64,000 nucleotides of DNA from contig QCHF01000001.1 of assembly GCA_003279605.1 (NCBI GenBank), positions 276,075 to 340,074 of the forward strand. Reading direction: 5' to 3'. Below the pieces are notes generated by a model. It was given only the letters and a program-made list of their open reading frames with translations. It was not told the origin of the DNA and ran no database searches. Source of the DNA: SAR86 cluster bacterium AG-390-O18. Its GTDB lineage: Bacteria; Pseudomonadota; Gammaproteobacteria; Magnimaribacterales; AG-339-G14. A program made the position numbers and the translations under genes. Numbering within the stretch: position 1 is the first letter of the stretch; every line of letters begins with the position of its first letter. Below, piece after piece: positions 16,353-28,103 of the stretch.

Positions 16353-17621
16353 TTATCTAGACAGATTCAATTCTTTTATCCCGCCCATATAATCAACTAA
16401 TACTTCTGGAATAATAACTGAACCTTTCTCAGTTTGATTATTCTCTAAAATAGCAGCCAATGTTCTACCAATTGCTAGTCCTGAACCATTGATGGTATGA
16501 CAAAGAATATTTTTTTTTGATTGTTTGATTCTAATTTTCATCCTTCTACTTTGAAAATCTCCAAAATTTGAACAAGATGATATTTCTCTATATTTACCTT
16601 GACTTGGAAACCAAACTTCTAGATCAAAAGTTTTCGATGATGCAAAGCCTGTATCACCGCTACACAAAATAACTTTTCTATAAGGTAAATTTAAGCTATT
16701 CAAAATATTCTCGGCATCTTTTGTTAAATTTTCAAATTCTGATTCAGAATCCTCAGGATGAACAAATTTAACAAGTTCAACTTTATCAAATTGATGCTGT
16801 CGGATTATTCCTTTTGTATCTTTTCCATAACTCCCAGCTTCGCTTCTAAAGCATGGAGTATGAGCAACATAATTAATAGGCAATTCCTCTGAATTTAAAA
16901 TTTTATTTCTGTAAATGTTTGATACAGGAACTTCAGCAGTTGGTATAAGATACATTTCCTCTTTAGATATTTTAAATAAATCTTCTTCAAATTTTGGTAA
17001 CTGTCCTGTCCCTTCCAATGAATTTTTATTAACAAGGTATGGAACATAAATCTCTTCATAACCCTTATCTACATGAATATCTAGCATGTATTGAGCTAGT
17101 GCCCTATGTAACTTAGCCATTTCTTTTCTTAAAACCATAAATCTAGATTTTGCAATGGTTACAGATTCCTCAAAATTTATTCCATTAGATAACTCTCCTA
17201 ATTCCTGATGGTCTTTAATTTTGAAAGAAAATTCTGGAATAGTTCCTTTTTCATAAATGACTATATTGTCCTCTTCAGATTTACCTTCTGGAACATCCTC
17301 TGATAGGACATTTGGCATTTCCAATAGAAAGTTGTTTAAATCTTTTAAAGCTGTATCAAGTTTTGTCTTAATTTCTTTTAAATTATTTGATATTTTTTTT
17401 GCATCTTTGAGTTTATGATTTTTTGTATTCTTATTTTTTTCTTGTGCAACTTCCTTAGCAAGAATATTAGATCTTTCTTGAAGAGATTCTGTTTCGACCT
17501 GGAGTTTTTTTCTTTCTGAATCTAGTCTTTCGAAAGTCTTTACATCTATTACAAACCCTCTTTTTTGCAGATTGTTTTTTATTTCTTTCAGGTTATTTCT
17601 TAAGAGATTAATATCAAGCAT
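16353..17621 (-). CDS. serS: Serine--tRNA ligase SerS
   Basis: SerS charges tRNA-Ser, of which two genes lie in this window. It has an N-terminal long antiparallel coiled coil (about 25-105), then the class II core: TGQLPKFEEDLFK, motif 2 FRSEAGSYGKDTKG, and motif 3 NGSGLAIGRTLAAILE. The track start at 17663 lies inside lolA. The ATG at 17621, giving MLDINLLRNN, is the conserved SerRS start and comes one base after the lolA stop. It yields 422 residues, close to E. coli (430). The ftsK-lolA-serS order is conserved in gammaproteobacteria. Confidence 0.96.
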   Translation of the reverse strand: MLDINLLRNNLKEIKNNLQKRGFVIDVKTFERLDSERKKLQVETESLQERSNILAKEVAQEKNKNTKNHKLKDAKKISNNLKEIKTKLDTALKDLNNFLLEMPNVLSEDVPEGKSEEDNIVIYEKGTIPEFSFKIKDHQELGELSNGINFEESVTIAKSRFMVLRKEMAKLHRALAQYMLDIHVDKGYEEIYVPYLVNKNSLEGTGQLPKFEEDLFKISKEEMYLIPTAEVPVSNIYRNKILNSEELPINYVAHTPCFRSEAGSYGKDTKGIIRQHQFDKVELVKFVHPEDSESEFENLTKDAENILNSLNLPYRKVILCSGDTGFASSKTFDLEVWFPSQGKYREISSCSNFGDFQSRRMKIRIKQSKKNILCHTINGSGLAIGRTLAAILENNQTEKGSVIIPEVLVDYMGGIKELNLSR

Positions 17622-17622
17622 G

Positions 17623-18166
17623 TCAGTTGAGAATAAAGAGATTTGTTTCCTTATTATAGTCAAATATTTTCCTATCTAGTTCCTCATTTAATTTGACATT
17701 ATTGAAATTTATTTGTGTATTAGCTCCGAACTGATCTTTATATGTAATTTTTTTTAAACTTTTATTTTTAGTAATGAAATTCACTTCAGATATGAATTCA
17801 GACTTTTCAGAATTTTTTAAAAAACTACAAACCTTTTTCTTAGATTTTAATAACAATAAAGCAGGAATTTGCGATTCAATATTTCTTAGCTTGTATTTGA
17901 TTGTTTCATTAAGTTCATAATCTGTCCTATAAACATCTTGATTATTTACAATCAACTCAGTTTTGGAAGGTTTTGAAGTTATTATTTTAAATAAATTTGG
18001 TTTTTCAAAAAAAACCTGTCCTTTGATATTAGATTTATTTTTCCCTTCAAAAGATTGAATATAATGTAAAGATATTGTCCTAGTATCTTGACCATAAACA
18101 TTAAGATTATTTAGCTCTGGGCAAGAAAAAATAACAAACGGAAGAAATAAAAATATCAAATAAAGC

Positions 18167-18177
<11 letters not shown>
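17623..18177 (-). CDS. lolA: Outer-membrane lipoprotein carrier protein LolA
   Basis: LolA is the periplasmic chaperone that accepts lipoproteins from LolCDE and hands them to the outer membrane. The 184 residues begin with a signal peptide (LYLIFLFLPFVIFS). The mature part shows the LolA pattern of amphipathic strands: YIQSFEGK, KGQVFFEKPNLFKI, LIVNNQDVYRTDYELN, and ITYKDQFGANTQINFNNVKLN. The sequence is divergent, so the call leans on synteny: it overlaps the ftsK stop by 11 bases and precedes serS, as in E. coli. The lolC/E-lolD genes lie about 12 kb away. A Cys follows the hydrophobic stretch (FSC), so lipidation is a less likely alternative. Confidence 0.85.
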
Positions 18178-21494
<3,317 letters not shown>

Positions 21495-21521
21495 TAACAT
21501 TTTTTTATTTTCTATAAATAT

Positions 21522-22241
21522 ATGAAATTTCTTAAACTGGAAAAAAGAAATAAAATTGCTTATGTTTCGTTTACAAGAAAAAAATCATTAAATGCACTAA
21601 ATAGCCAAACCCTTAAAGAGTTAATTTATTTAAATAAGGAACTTGAAAGAAATTCAAAGATAAAAGTTATTGTATATCTCTCTGAAGGAAAAGATTTCTC
21701 TGCTGGCGCAGATATTAAAGAGAGGCAAAATAAATTATCTAAATTAGAAATTTGGAAATCAAATTTAGGTAAAGAAGCTATAGAATCAATTTTAAAAATA
21801 AATCAAATCACAATAGCTTCATTGAGAGGATACTGTTTAGGAGGAGCCGCATGTATTGCATCAGCCTGCGATTTTAGAGTTGCTTCCGATACAACTTTAG
21901 TTGCTTATCCAGAAATAGATCTTGGAATGAATCTTAATTGGTTTGGCCTCCCATTGCTTTTAAGGCTCATAGGTCCCTCTAAAACTAAGAAAATGGTAAT
22001 AAGCGGTGAAATGGAAAATGCTGATGAGCTTTTTAAGTGGGGTTTTATAGATGAGTTATTTAAAGATGAAGATTTAGAAAAAATGACTACTGACTTTGCT
22101 AAAAAATATGCTTCTAAACCTGCATTACCTGCACAAATGATAAAAAGAAGTGTTAATGCTTTAACCTATCAAAGCGACCAATCTGTAATGCATATGGACT
22201 ACGATCAATTTCTCTTATCCAGAGAGTTTTATAAAGATTAA
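21522..22241 (+). CDS. Enoyl-CoA hydratase/isomerase family protein
   Basis: This 239-residue crotonase-fold protein probably hydrates or isomerises an unsaturated acyl-CoA. The oxyanion-hole segments are visible: FSAGADIKER (about 65-74), and LRGYCLGGAACIASACDFRVAS (about 104-125) followed by YPEIDLGMN. The first is the usual AGADIKE motif of the superfamily. The C-terminal third is short, with a helix ending in LLSREFYKD. It lies 27 bases after trxB and may be co-transcribed. It converges with the nitronate monooxygenase gene, with one base between their ends. Substrate and exact reaction are not determined. Confidence 0.86.
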   Translation: MKFLKLEKRNKIAYVSFTRKKSLNALNSQTLKELIYLNKELERNSKIKVIVYLSEGKDFSAGADIKERQNKLSKLEIWKSNLGKEAIESILKINQITIASLRGYCLGGAACIASACDFRVASDTTLVAYPEIDLGMNLNWFGLPLLLRLIGPSKTKKMVISGEMENADELFKWGFIDELFKDEDLEKMTTDFAKKYASKPALPAQMIKRSVNALTYQSDQSVMHMDYDQFLLSREFYKD

Positions 22242-22242
22242 A

Positions 22243-23217
22243 TTAACTAATTTTATTCAGTCTTTCTTTTGATGATTGATATTCAGAAACTAATTTATCA
22301 ACAGTGTCCTTTACAGAGGTTATTTCTTTTATAGATCCAATTCCTTGACCAGATCCCCAAATATCTTTCCAAGCTTTTTTTGAATTATCACCTGAAAGGC
22401 CTGAACTGCCAAAGTTCATATCGTTCTTATCTGCATGGGGAAGATTATCTGGATCCAATCCAGCATTTACTACACTAGGTTTTAAATAATTTCCATTAAC
22501 ACCAGTAAAAGTGGGGCTGTACATGATGTCGTTGGCAGCACTATCAACTATCATTTGCTTATACCCAGGAGAAGCATTAGCTTCCTTTGTAGCAATAAAT
22601 CGTGTTCCAATGTAAGCATAATCTGCACCTAAAGCTTGAGCAGATAATACTGAAGAACCTTCAGAGATACTTCCAGACAAAGCAATTGGGCCATCAAAAA
22701 ACTCTCTTACTTCTCTTACTAATGCAAATGGACTTAATGTTCCGGCATGACCTCCGGCTCCAGCACAGACTAAGATTAATCCATCTGCGCCTTCATCTAC
22801 AGCTTTCTTTGCATGCCTAACATTTATAACGTCATGCATTACAACGCCTCCATAACTATGAATAGAATCAACAACAAATTTGGGGGCTCTTAGACTAGTT
22901 ATAACCATTGGCACTTTATGTTTTACGCAAACATCTACATCATGTTCAAGCCTATCATTAGAACTATGGCATATTTGGTTAACAGCAAATGGAGAAACAA
23001 TTTCATTTGGATTATCTTTTTTAAATTGTTCTAATTCTGATGATATTTTAATAATCCATTTTTCAAGTTCTTCAGCCGGCCGTGCATTTAAAGCAGGAAA
23101 TGAACCTATTACACCAGCTTTGCATTGAGCAATTACAAGTTCTGGATATGAAATAATAAAAAGAGGTGCAGCCAATACCGGCAATCTAGTTTCTTTGAAA
23201 AGCTCTGAAACAGACAT
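22243..23217 (-). CDS. Nitronate monooxygenase family protein (FMN)
   Basis: This TIM-barrel flavoprotein of the nitronate monooxygenase / 2-nitropropane dioxygenase group probably detoxifies propionate-3-nitronate or a similar nitronate. Motifs are the N-terminal LPVLAAPLFIISYPELV, the phosphate-binding GAGGHAG followed by LSPFALVREVREFF, and LSGSISEGSSVLSAQALGADYAYIGTRF for FMN. The track start at 23235 lies inside a short upstream frame. The ATG at 23217 overlaps that frame's stop as TAATG and gives MSVSELFKETRLPV (324 residues), so I prefer it. The family also contains enoyl-ACP reductase-like members, so the substrate is uncertain. Confidence 0.85.
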   Translation of the reverse strand: MSVSELFKETRLPVLAAPLFIISYPELVIAQCKAGVIGSFPALNARPAEELEKWIIKISSELEQFKKDNPNEIVSPFAVNQICHSSNDRLEHDVDVCVKHKVPMVITSLRAPKFVVDSIHSYGGVVMHDVINVRHAKKAVDEGADGLILVCAGAGGHAGTLSPFALVREVREFFDGPIALSGSISEGSSVLSAQALGADYAYIGTRFIATKEANASPGYKQMIVDSAANDIMYSPTFTGVNGNYLKPSVVNAGLDPDNLPHADKNDMNFGSSGLSGDNSKKAWKDIWGSGQGIGSIKEITSVKDTVDKLVSEYQSSKERLNKIS

Positions 23218-23339
23218 TACTGTGTAGCCACCCAAAAGACTATAATTCCTGTAATTGCAAGAATAATCAAAACAGACATAAGTGAATCTAGCTTGCTATC
23301 TTCATTAGCTATTTTTTCGTTAAAATTATTTTCAGTCAT
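23217..23339 (-). CDS. Small single-pass membrane protein, 40 aa
   Basis: This frame is too short for the track. It reads MTENNFNEKIANEDSKLDSL, then a hydrophobic helix of about 17 residues (from SVLIILAITGIIVF), then WVATQ. The N-terminus is charged and probably cytosolic. The ATG overlaps the upstream acuI-like stop by 8 bases (ATGACTGA), and its TAA overlaps the nitronate monooxygenase ATG as TAATG. The two couplings are good evidence that it is translated. No family is recognised. A small membrane partner or regulator is possible. Confidence 0.6.
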   Translation of the reverse strand: MTENNFNEKIANEDSKLDSLMSVLIILAITGIIVFWVATQ

Positions 23340-24319
23340 ACACAATCCTCACTCTACCAATTTGATTTCCTTTTAATATTTTCTCTATTTCGTTCGGAAG
23401 TTCATCCAAAGAAATATCTTTTATGTTTTCATCAATTTTTTCTAGTTTCCATGAAGATGAAAAGTTACTCCATATTTCCTTTTTTACGTCTATTAAAGAT
23501 TCTGCAGAGTCTATACCGAAAAGACTTAATCCTCTAAGAATAAAAGGAAATATACTTGTATCTAAGGATAATCCGCCTACCATTCCACAACATGCAATAG
23601 CCGCTCTTTGGGATGTCGAGCAAATTAAATTTGCAAGGATTTTTCCACCTACAGCATCAATTCCTCCAGAATATATAGGTTTTTTGTAAAGGTGAAATTA
23701 GATCTAAATCTAGAGAATTTCTGTCGATTACTTGATTTGCACCCAAGTTTTTTAGAAATTCTTCTTGATCTAATTTTCCAGTTATTGCCGTCACATTGAA
23801 ACCTAATTTTTTAAACAGCATCAAGGCAATAATTCCTACTCCACCAGTAACTCCGGAAACAAAAACATCTCCATCCTCAGGCTTTAATCCATGCGCTAGA
23901 AGTTTTCTTAAACATAAGCCAGCTGTTAAACCTGCTGTTCCAAAAGCCATTGATTCAGAAAGAGATAGATTATCAGGTTTTTTAACAATCCATTCTTGAG
24001 GAACTTTTATATATTCTCCAAAACCTCCAAAAGTATTCATGCCCATGTCATAACCAGTAACAATAACTTCATCTCCTGATTTAAATTTATTTCCGGAAGT
24101 TTCTTCAATGATACCGGCTGCATCAATTCCAGGAGTATGAGGATATTTTCTAGTCACCCCCTTATTTCCAGAAGCAGAAAGTGCATCTTTATAATTTAAA
24201 GAAGAATATTTGACCTTTATTAGAGTGTCATTGTCGGGAAGATCTGTAATATCTTTTTTTTCAATTGAATTGATAAAAGTTTTATTGTCTTCAGATGTAA
24301 TTAGAGCTCGATAATCCAT
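23332..24319 (-). pseudogene. acuI: Frameshifted AcuI/YhdH-type acrylyl-CoA reductase (MDR family)
   Basis: Two track ORFs (23657-24319 and 23332-23583) are parts of one zinc-free medium-chain reductase resembling E. coli YhdH/AcuI, which reduces acryloyl-CoA with NADPH. The first part has SSLNYKDALSASG, TPGIDAAGIIEE, GTAGLTAGLCLRKL and the VSGVTGGVG nucleotide loop. The second part resumes with GGIDAVGGKILANL (not in the track) through CCGMVGGLSLD to the normal C-terminus. The frame breaks at an A6 run (plus strand T6, 23680-23685): removing one A gives SPLQKPIYSGGID and restores an enzyme of near-normal length. It is either a recent frameshift or a sequence error. Confidence 0.85.
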
Positions 24320-24363
24320 ATCAAAAAACTTATTTAAACATAGACAGAACCTCTTAAAAAGGT

Positions 24364-24391
24364 TTTATAAGATATTAAAAAACCTCATCAA
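24364..24391 (-). promoter_or_regulatory. Predicted promoter of the acuI-like operon
   Basis: The minus strand reads TTGATG, 16 bases, TATAAA, about 45 bases upstream of the acuI-like ATG. The rest of the 230-base region 24320-24549 is AT-rich and holds the divergent porin promoter. I see no other gene in it. Confidence 0.45.
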
Positions 24392-24510
24392 TAATTGTGC
24401 ACTGAAAATTACCATCAATTAATAGCTTTCTTTATAAAAAGCACTTTTATGTTACAAAAAGTAAGCTTTTGAAGAAAAGTACTGGCAGAAATCTCTAATT
24501 TTTACACTTG

Positions 24511-24516
24511 TATAAT
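24511..24516 (+). promoter_or_regulatory. -10 element of the first TorF-like gene
   Basis: TATAAT lies 33 bases before the ATG. No good -35 lies 16-18 bases upstream, so an activator may be needed. The Shine-Dalgarno site AAGGAG precedes the ATG. Confidence 0.4.
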
Positions 24517-24549
24517 TATTTTTTTTTAAATTTTTAAAAAGGAGTATTC

Positions 24550-25179
24550 ATGAATATTTTAAAAAAAATGTTTTTTACTTTATTTCTTTCAATAAGTAGT
24601 TTTAGTTTTGCAGAAGTTTCCTTGTCTGGAAATATTGCATTAACTACTGATTATGTTTGGAGAGGAATGACACAAAATGCAGGTGACCCATCTGTAAGTG
24701 GTGGTTTTGATCTTGAAGATGATAGCGGGTTTTATTTTGGCGCTTGGGCAGCAAATGTTTTAGCTTCAGATGGCTCAGCTACAGGTTCTTTAGAACTTGA
24801 TGGTTATCTAGGATATACGGGTTCCTTAGGTGAAAATGCTGGATACGATGTAGGTTATATCGCTTATACATACCCTGGTGTAGATTCTTGGGATTTTGAA
24901 GAGGCATACATATCTTTTGATTTTTATGGTGTATATGTGATGTATGCTGCAGGAGAAGGCCCAGCAAACAATTATGCTGAGATTGGTTATTCAGTTGATG
25001 CTGGTCCTGGTAGTTTTTCAATTTCTTATGGAGATTACGAAAATACAGGAACTAACTATCTAGTTGGTTATGATTGGACTGTTGGTGACTTTACTTTAGG
25101 TTTTTACTACACAGACTTTAATCATGAAACTACCTCTGCATCTGACGAAGATGGTGGATATTTCACAATTAGTTACTAG
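24550..25179 (+). CDS. TorF-family putative porin (copy 1)
   Basis: This is an outer-membrane beta-barrel protein of the TorF-like family. The 209 residues have a signal peptide (about 1-21, ending FSFAEV). Then come the family's opening TTDYVWRGMTQ, alternating aromatic strands, YDWTVGDFTLGFYYTDF, and a terminal aromatic residue (FTISY) that would be read by the BAM complex. It probably forms a small passive pore, with substrate unknown. It is the first of three tandem paralogs. A strong SD (AAGGAG) and codon choice richer in GC than its neighbours suggest high expression. Two hairpins follow the stop. Confidence 0.85.
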   Translation: MNILKKMFFTLFLSISSFSFAEVSLSGNIALTTDYVWRGMTQNAGDPSVSGGFDLEDDSGFYFGAWAANVLASDGSATGSLELDGYLGYTGSLGENAGYDVGYIAYTYPGVDSWDFEEAYISFDFYGVYVMYAAGEGPANNYAEIGYSVDAGPGSFSISYGDYENTGTNYLVGYDWTVGDFTLGFYYTDFNHETTSASDEDGGYFTISY

Positions 25180-25193
25180 TCAAATATTTAAAT

Positions 25194-25216
25194 CCTCCCA
25201 GTTGCTTACTGGGGGG
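25194..25216 (+). terminator. 3' hairpin of the first TorF-like gene
   Basis: CCTCCCAGT pairs with ACTGGGGGG (one wobble) around TGCTT. No T-run follows, so it more likely protects the mRNA end than terminates. Confidence 0.45.
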
Positions 25217-25277
25217 TCCCAAAAAAACTGAATAGTACGTTTTATTCCCCTTTCTTAGAACTTACTTATCCGGTTTA

Positions 25278-25327
25278 CAAACCTCTTAAAATCTGATGTA
25301 TTTTAAGGGGTTTGTTTGTTTTTTATT
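25278..25327 (+). terminator. Intrinsic terminator after the first TorF-like gene
   Basis: CAAACCTCTTAAAAT pairs with ATTTTAAGGGGTTTG, a 15-bp stem with one wobble and a 7-base loop, followed by TTTGTTTTTTATT. The remaining 100 bases before copy 2 are AT-rich, presumably with its promoter. Confidence 0.85.
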
Positions 25328-25433
25328 ATCTTTTGTGTGTTTTTTAAACAAAAAAACTTAAAAAGTTCTTTTAACAGCCTTTTTTTTGATGTTTAATGCG
25401 TTTATCTTTTATAAATTTATAAACGGAGATGAT

Positions 25434-26069
25434 ATGAAAACAATAAAAATAGCTTTAACAAGCATGTTTTTAGTCTTGAGTTCTTATGCATCCGCAGTAG
25501 AAATTTCCGGAAATGTAGGCTTAAGTAGTGACTACATCTGGCGTGGAATGACTCAAACTAACGGTGACTTAGCAGTTAGCGGAGGATTTGATCTTTCTAC
25601 TGATATGGGTTTTTATCTAGGTACTTGGGCTTCAAATGCTAACGTTACAAACGCTAGTGGAACAGCCTCAATGGAATTAGATATCTATCTAGGTTTCTCT
25701 GGAGAAATGGCAGAAAACATGACTTATAACGTAGGTTATATTTCTGTAATTTATCCTGGAAGCGATGCTGCTGATTTTGAAGAAGCATATGTTGGTTTTG
25801 ATATTTATGGGTTAAGTATTCTTTACTCTGATGGTCAAAACAATGGACCTTCTTATAGCGAAATTGGATATTCTACTGAAGCTGGACCTGGTTCTTTTAG
25901 TATTTCATTTGGTGAATACGAAGATACTGGTGACAACACACTTGTAGGATATGATTGGGGCGTTGGTGACTTCACCATAGGCTTCTATTACTATGACTTT
26001 GAAGCTGATGCTGCTGGATCTATGTCTGATGACGATGGTGCCTATGTATCAATTGGAAGATCATTTTAA
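25434..26069 (+). CDS. TorF-family putative porin (copy 2)
   Basis: This is a close paralog of copy 1. The track start at 25386 adds an unlikely leader. The ATG at 25434 with CGGAGATGAT upstream gives a clean signal peptide (MKTIKIALTSMFLVLSSYASA) and 211 residues. The mature part opens LSSDYIWRGMTQTNGD and carries GFYLGTWASNANVT, a strand SFSISFGEYEDTGDN, YDWGVGDFTIGFYYYDF and a terminal F (IGRSF). A proper intrinsic terminator follows. Copies 1 and 2 share nearly the same strand pattern and probably arose by local duplication. Confidence 0.85.
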   Translation: MKTIKIALTSMFLVLSSYASAVEISGNVGLSSDYIWRGMTQTNGDLAVSGGFDLSTDMGFYLGTWASNANVTNASGTASMELDIYLGFSGEMAENMTYNVGYISVIYPGSDAADFEEAYVGFDIYGLSILYSDGQNNGPSYSEIGYSTEAGPGSFSISFGEYEDTGDNTLVGYDWGVGDFTIGFYYYDFEADAAGSMSDDDGAYVSIGRSF

Positions 26070-26089
26070 GAACTTTTTAAGTTAAAATT

Positions 26090-26119
26090 AAAGCCTCTCT
26101 TTGTGAGAGGCTTTTTTTT
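26090..26119 (+). terminator. Intrinsic terminator abutting the next start codon
   Basis: AAGCCTCTC pairs with GAGAGGCTT around a 5-6 base loop and is followed by eight T. The ATG of the third TorF-like gene is the very next codon. Confidence 0.85.
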
Positions 26120-26764
26120 ATGAAAACCTTTCGTATTTTTATCTTAATAATCTTTTCAAATTTATTGATTTCTGAAAGTGAAATCGAATTCTCACTAAAC
26201 AGTGATTCAATTTGGAGAGGTATTACACAAAACAATGGAAAGCCAACTGTTGGAGCTAATGTTTATTTTTCTCTGGAAAATGGTTTTTTTTCTGGGGCAT
26301 GGATTGAAAATTGTTGTTCAGAAAATTCGTCTTATCCAAATAGAGAAATAGGATATGAATTTGGATATCAAAAAAACTTAAATGAAGAAATATATTTTTC
26401 TGTGAATTATGTAGGAACGAATTATCCAAATTCTAAACTCAACAATTATGACGAAATTAAAACAAATATTGCTTTTTTTAATTTCTATATATCTTATTTC
26501 ATAGGCTTAAATAGTTTTCCTGATTATTATGAAATTTCATATAACTATGATTTTAAAAATATTTCACTTTATTTATCTTATGGTGATTTTGATTCTTATA
26601 AAAATGATTATTTTTCTAATGGATCAAACTATGCTTTTGGAATAAATACTCTACAGAAGGGTTTTTCTATATCGCTTGATTATTATTTTTATAATGCAAA
26701 AGCTTCTAGTGATTTAGATGATGACGGACTAGTATTTTCAATTTCTAAGAAGACATCCTTTTAA
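26120..26764 (+). CDS. TorF-like outer-membrane protein (divergent copy 3)
   Basis: This 214-residue protein keeps the family outline: signal peptide (FRIFILIIFSNLLIS), SLNSDSIWRGITQNNGKPTVG, FFSGAWIEN, YAFGINTLQKGFSISLDYYFY and a terminal F. It has diverged strongly, is rich in Asn, Tyr and Phe, and adds an adjacent cysteine pair (CC). Its ATG touches the U-tract of the terminator after copy 2, and no Shine-Dalgarno site is visible. It would be made only by read-through or from a near-leaderless transcript. Its end overlaps the oadA-like gene on the other strand by 20 bases. Confidence 0.7.
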   Translation: MKTFRIFILIIFSNLLISESEIEFSLNSDSIWRGITQNNGKPTVGANVYFSLENGFFSGAWIENCCSENSSYPNREIGYEFGYQKNLNEEIYFSVNYVGTNYPNSKLNNYDEIKTNIAFFNFYISYFIGLNSFPDYYEISYNYDFKNISLYLSYGDFDSYKNDYFSNGSNYAFGINTLQKGFSISLDYYFYNAKASSDLDDDGLVFSISKKTSF

Positions 26765-28103
26765 AAATTTTTTCACTTCCATAAGGTATTAGAATAAAAG
26801 TAAGAATATTTTCTTCAATATTACTTAAATCTTTAATTTTCAATTTATTGCAGTACTGTTTGAGATTTTCTTTAAAGTCTTCAAACTTTTCTTTAAGTAA
26901 ATCTGCAGGACGTTCAGTAATATTGTTTTTTTGTTCTAAAGCTTTTTTAAATAAATTTGTATTTATTTCCCCTGGAAGTTTTCCATAATAACCCAGAATA
27001 AGATCAATTATTTCTATTGATAATGTTTCATATCTTTCATTAAGGATATTGGAAAGAGCCTGTGCTCCTATGATTTGCGATGCTGGAGTTACCAGTGGAA
27101 CAAAGCCAACATCTTTTCGTACCTCATAAATCTCAGATACGACGTCATCTAGAAGCTCCTCCTTACCAAGATTTTTTAATTGTGTTTCTAAATTAGATAA
27201 CATTCCTCCTGGTACTTGATTGATAAGCATTTGCAAGTCTACGCCTTTCATACTACCTTCAAATTCCTTGTATTTATCTCTTATCGTTTTGAAATATTCT
27301 GAGATTTTTAACAAATCATTCAAATTAATATCCACATCAATATTTTTTTCATTTAGTAAATAAATCATGGTCTCTGTAGCGGAATGCCCATAACCCATAC
27401 TCATTGATGAAATAGAAGTATCGATATTATCAACCCCTGCTTCAACTGCCCTCATATTTGTTAAATTAGACATGCCGGTTGTAGCATGGGTATGAAGATG
27501 AACAGGAATTGATATTTCTTTTTTTAATTTAGAAATTAAATTATAAGCAAATTCAGGGCTTAAAATTCCTGACATATCCTTTATACATAGTGAATTACAA
27601 TCTAAATCCTCAATTTCTTTAGCTAAATCAACCCAAGTTTGAAGTGTGTGAACAGGACTTATTGTGTAAGCTATTGTACCCTGTGCATGCTTGCCGTTCT
27701 TTTTAACTATTTCTACGCTATGTTTTATATTTCTCAGATCATTAAGTGCATCAAAAATTCTAAAAATATCAATTCCATTGAGAACAGACTTTTCAATAAA
27801 TTTAGAGACTATCTCATCGCTATAATGTTTGTAACCAACTAAATTTTGCCCCCTTAAAAGCATTTGTTGTTTTGTTTTTGGCATAGCTTTTTTAAATTCT
27901 CTCAATCTTTCCCAAGGATCCTCATCCAAATAACGTACACAAGAATCAAAAATAGCCCCTCCCCAGCTCTCAATAGAGGAATAACCTATATCATCTAATT
28001 TAGAAGCAATAGGAATTATGTCTTCTAGCTTTAAACGAGTCGAAAGCAGAGATTGATTTCCATCTCTAAGAACAACCTCCGTAATACCTATTTTTTTATT
28101 CAC
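26745..28103 (-). CDS. OadA/PycB-type carboxyltransferase subunit without biotin domain
   Basis: This is the TIM-barrel carboxyltransferase of oxaloacetate decarboxylase alpha or pyruvate carboxylase subunit B. Motifs are TEVVLRDGNQSLL, ESWGGAIFDSCVRYL, FRIFDALNDLRN, SLCIKDMSGIL (with the carboxylated lysine), HLHTHATTGM (metal ligands) and SQIIGAQAL. The protein ends after the PYC_OADA helical domain at about 452 residues. The usual C-terminal biotinyl domain with its AMKM motif is missing, so it needs a separate biotin carrier or does another job. The track start is a TTG inside the neighbour. A GTG at 28103, overlapping the hydrolase stop by 8 bases (GTGAATAA), is preferable. Confidence 0.85.
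   Translation of the reverse strand: MNKKIGITEVVLRDGNQSLLSTRLKLEDIIPIASKLDDIGYSSIESWGGAIFDSCVRYLDEDPWERLREFKKAMPKTKQQMLLRGQNLVGYKHYSDEIVSKFIEKSVLNGIDIFRIFDALNDLRNIKHSVEIVKKNGKHAQGTIAYTISPVHTLQTWVDLAKEIEDLDCNSLCIKDMSGILSPEFAYNLISKLKKEISIPVHLHTHATTGMSNLTNMRAVEAGVDNIDTSISSMSMGYGHSATETMIYLLNEKNIDVDINLNDLLKISEYFKTIRDKYKEFEGSMKGVDLQMLINQVPGGMLSNLETQLKNLGKEELLDDVVSEIYEVRKDVGFVPLVTPASQIIGAQALSNILNERYETLSIEIIDLILGYYGKLPGEINTNLFKKALEQKNNITERPADLLKEKFEDFKENLKQYCNKLKIKDLSNIEENILTFILIPYGSEKIFKRMSS

Noticed and set aside
16353-17663. SerS start at 17663
   Set aside because: It lies inside lolA. The ATG at 17621 gives the conserved MLDINLL start one base after the lolA stop.
23680-23685. Programmed -1 frameshift at the A6 run of the acuI-like gene
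   Set aside because: The fix needs a net loss of one base, while a -1 slip adds one to the effective reading, and six A is short for transcriptional slippage. A mutation or base-call error is simpler.
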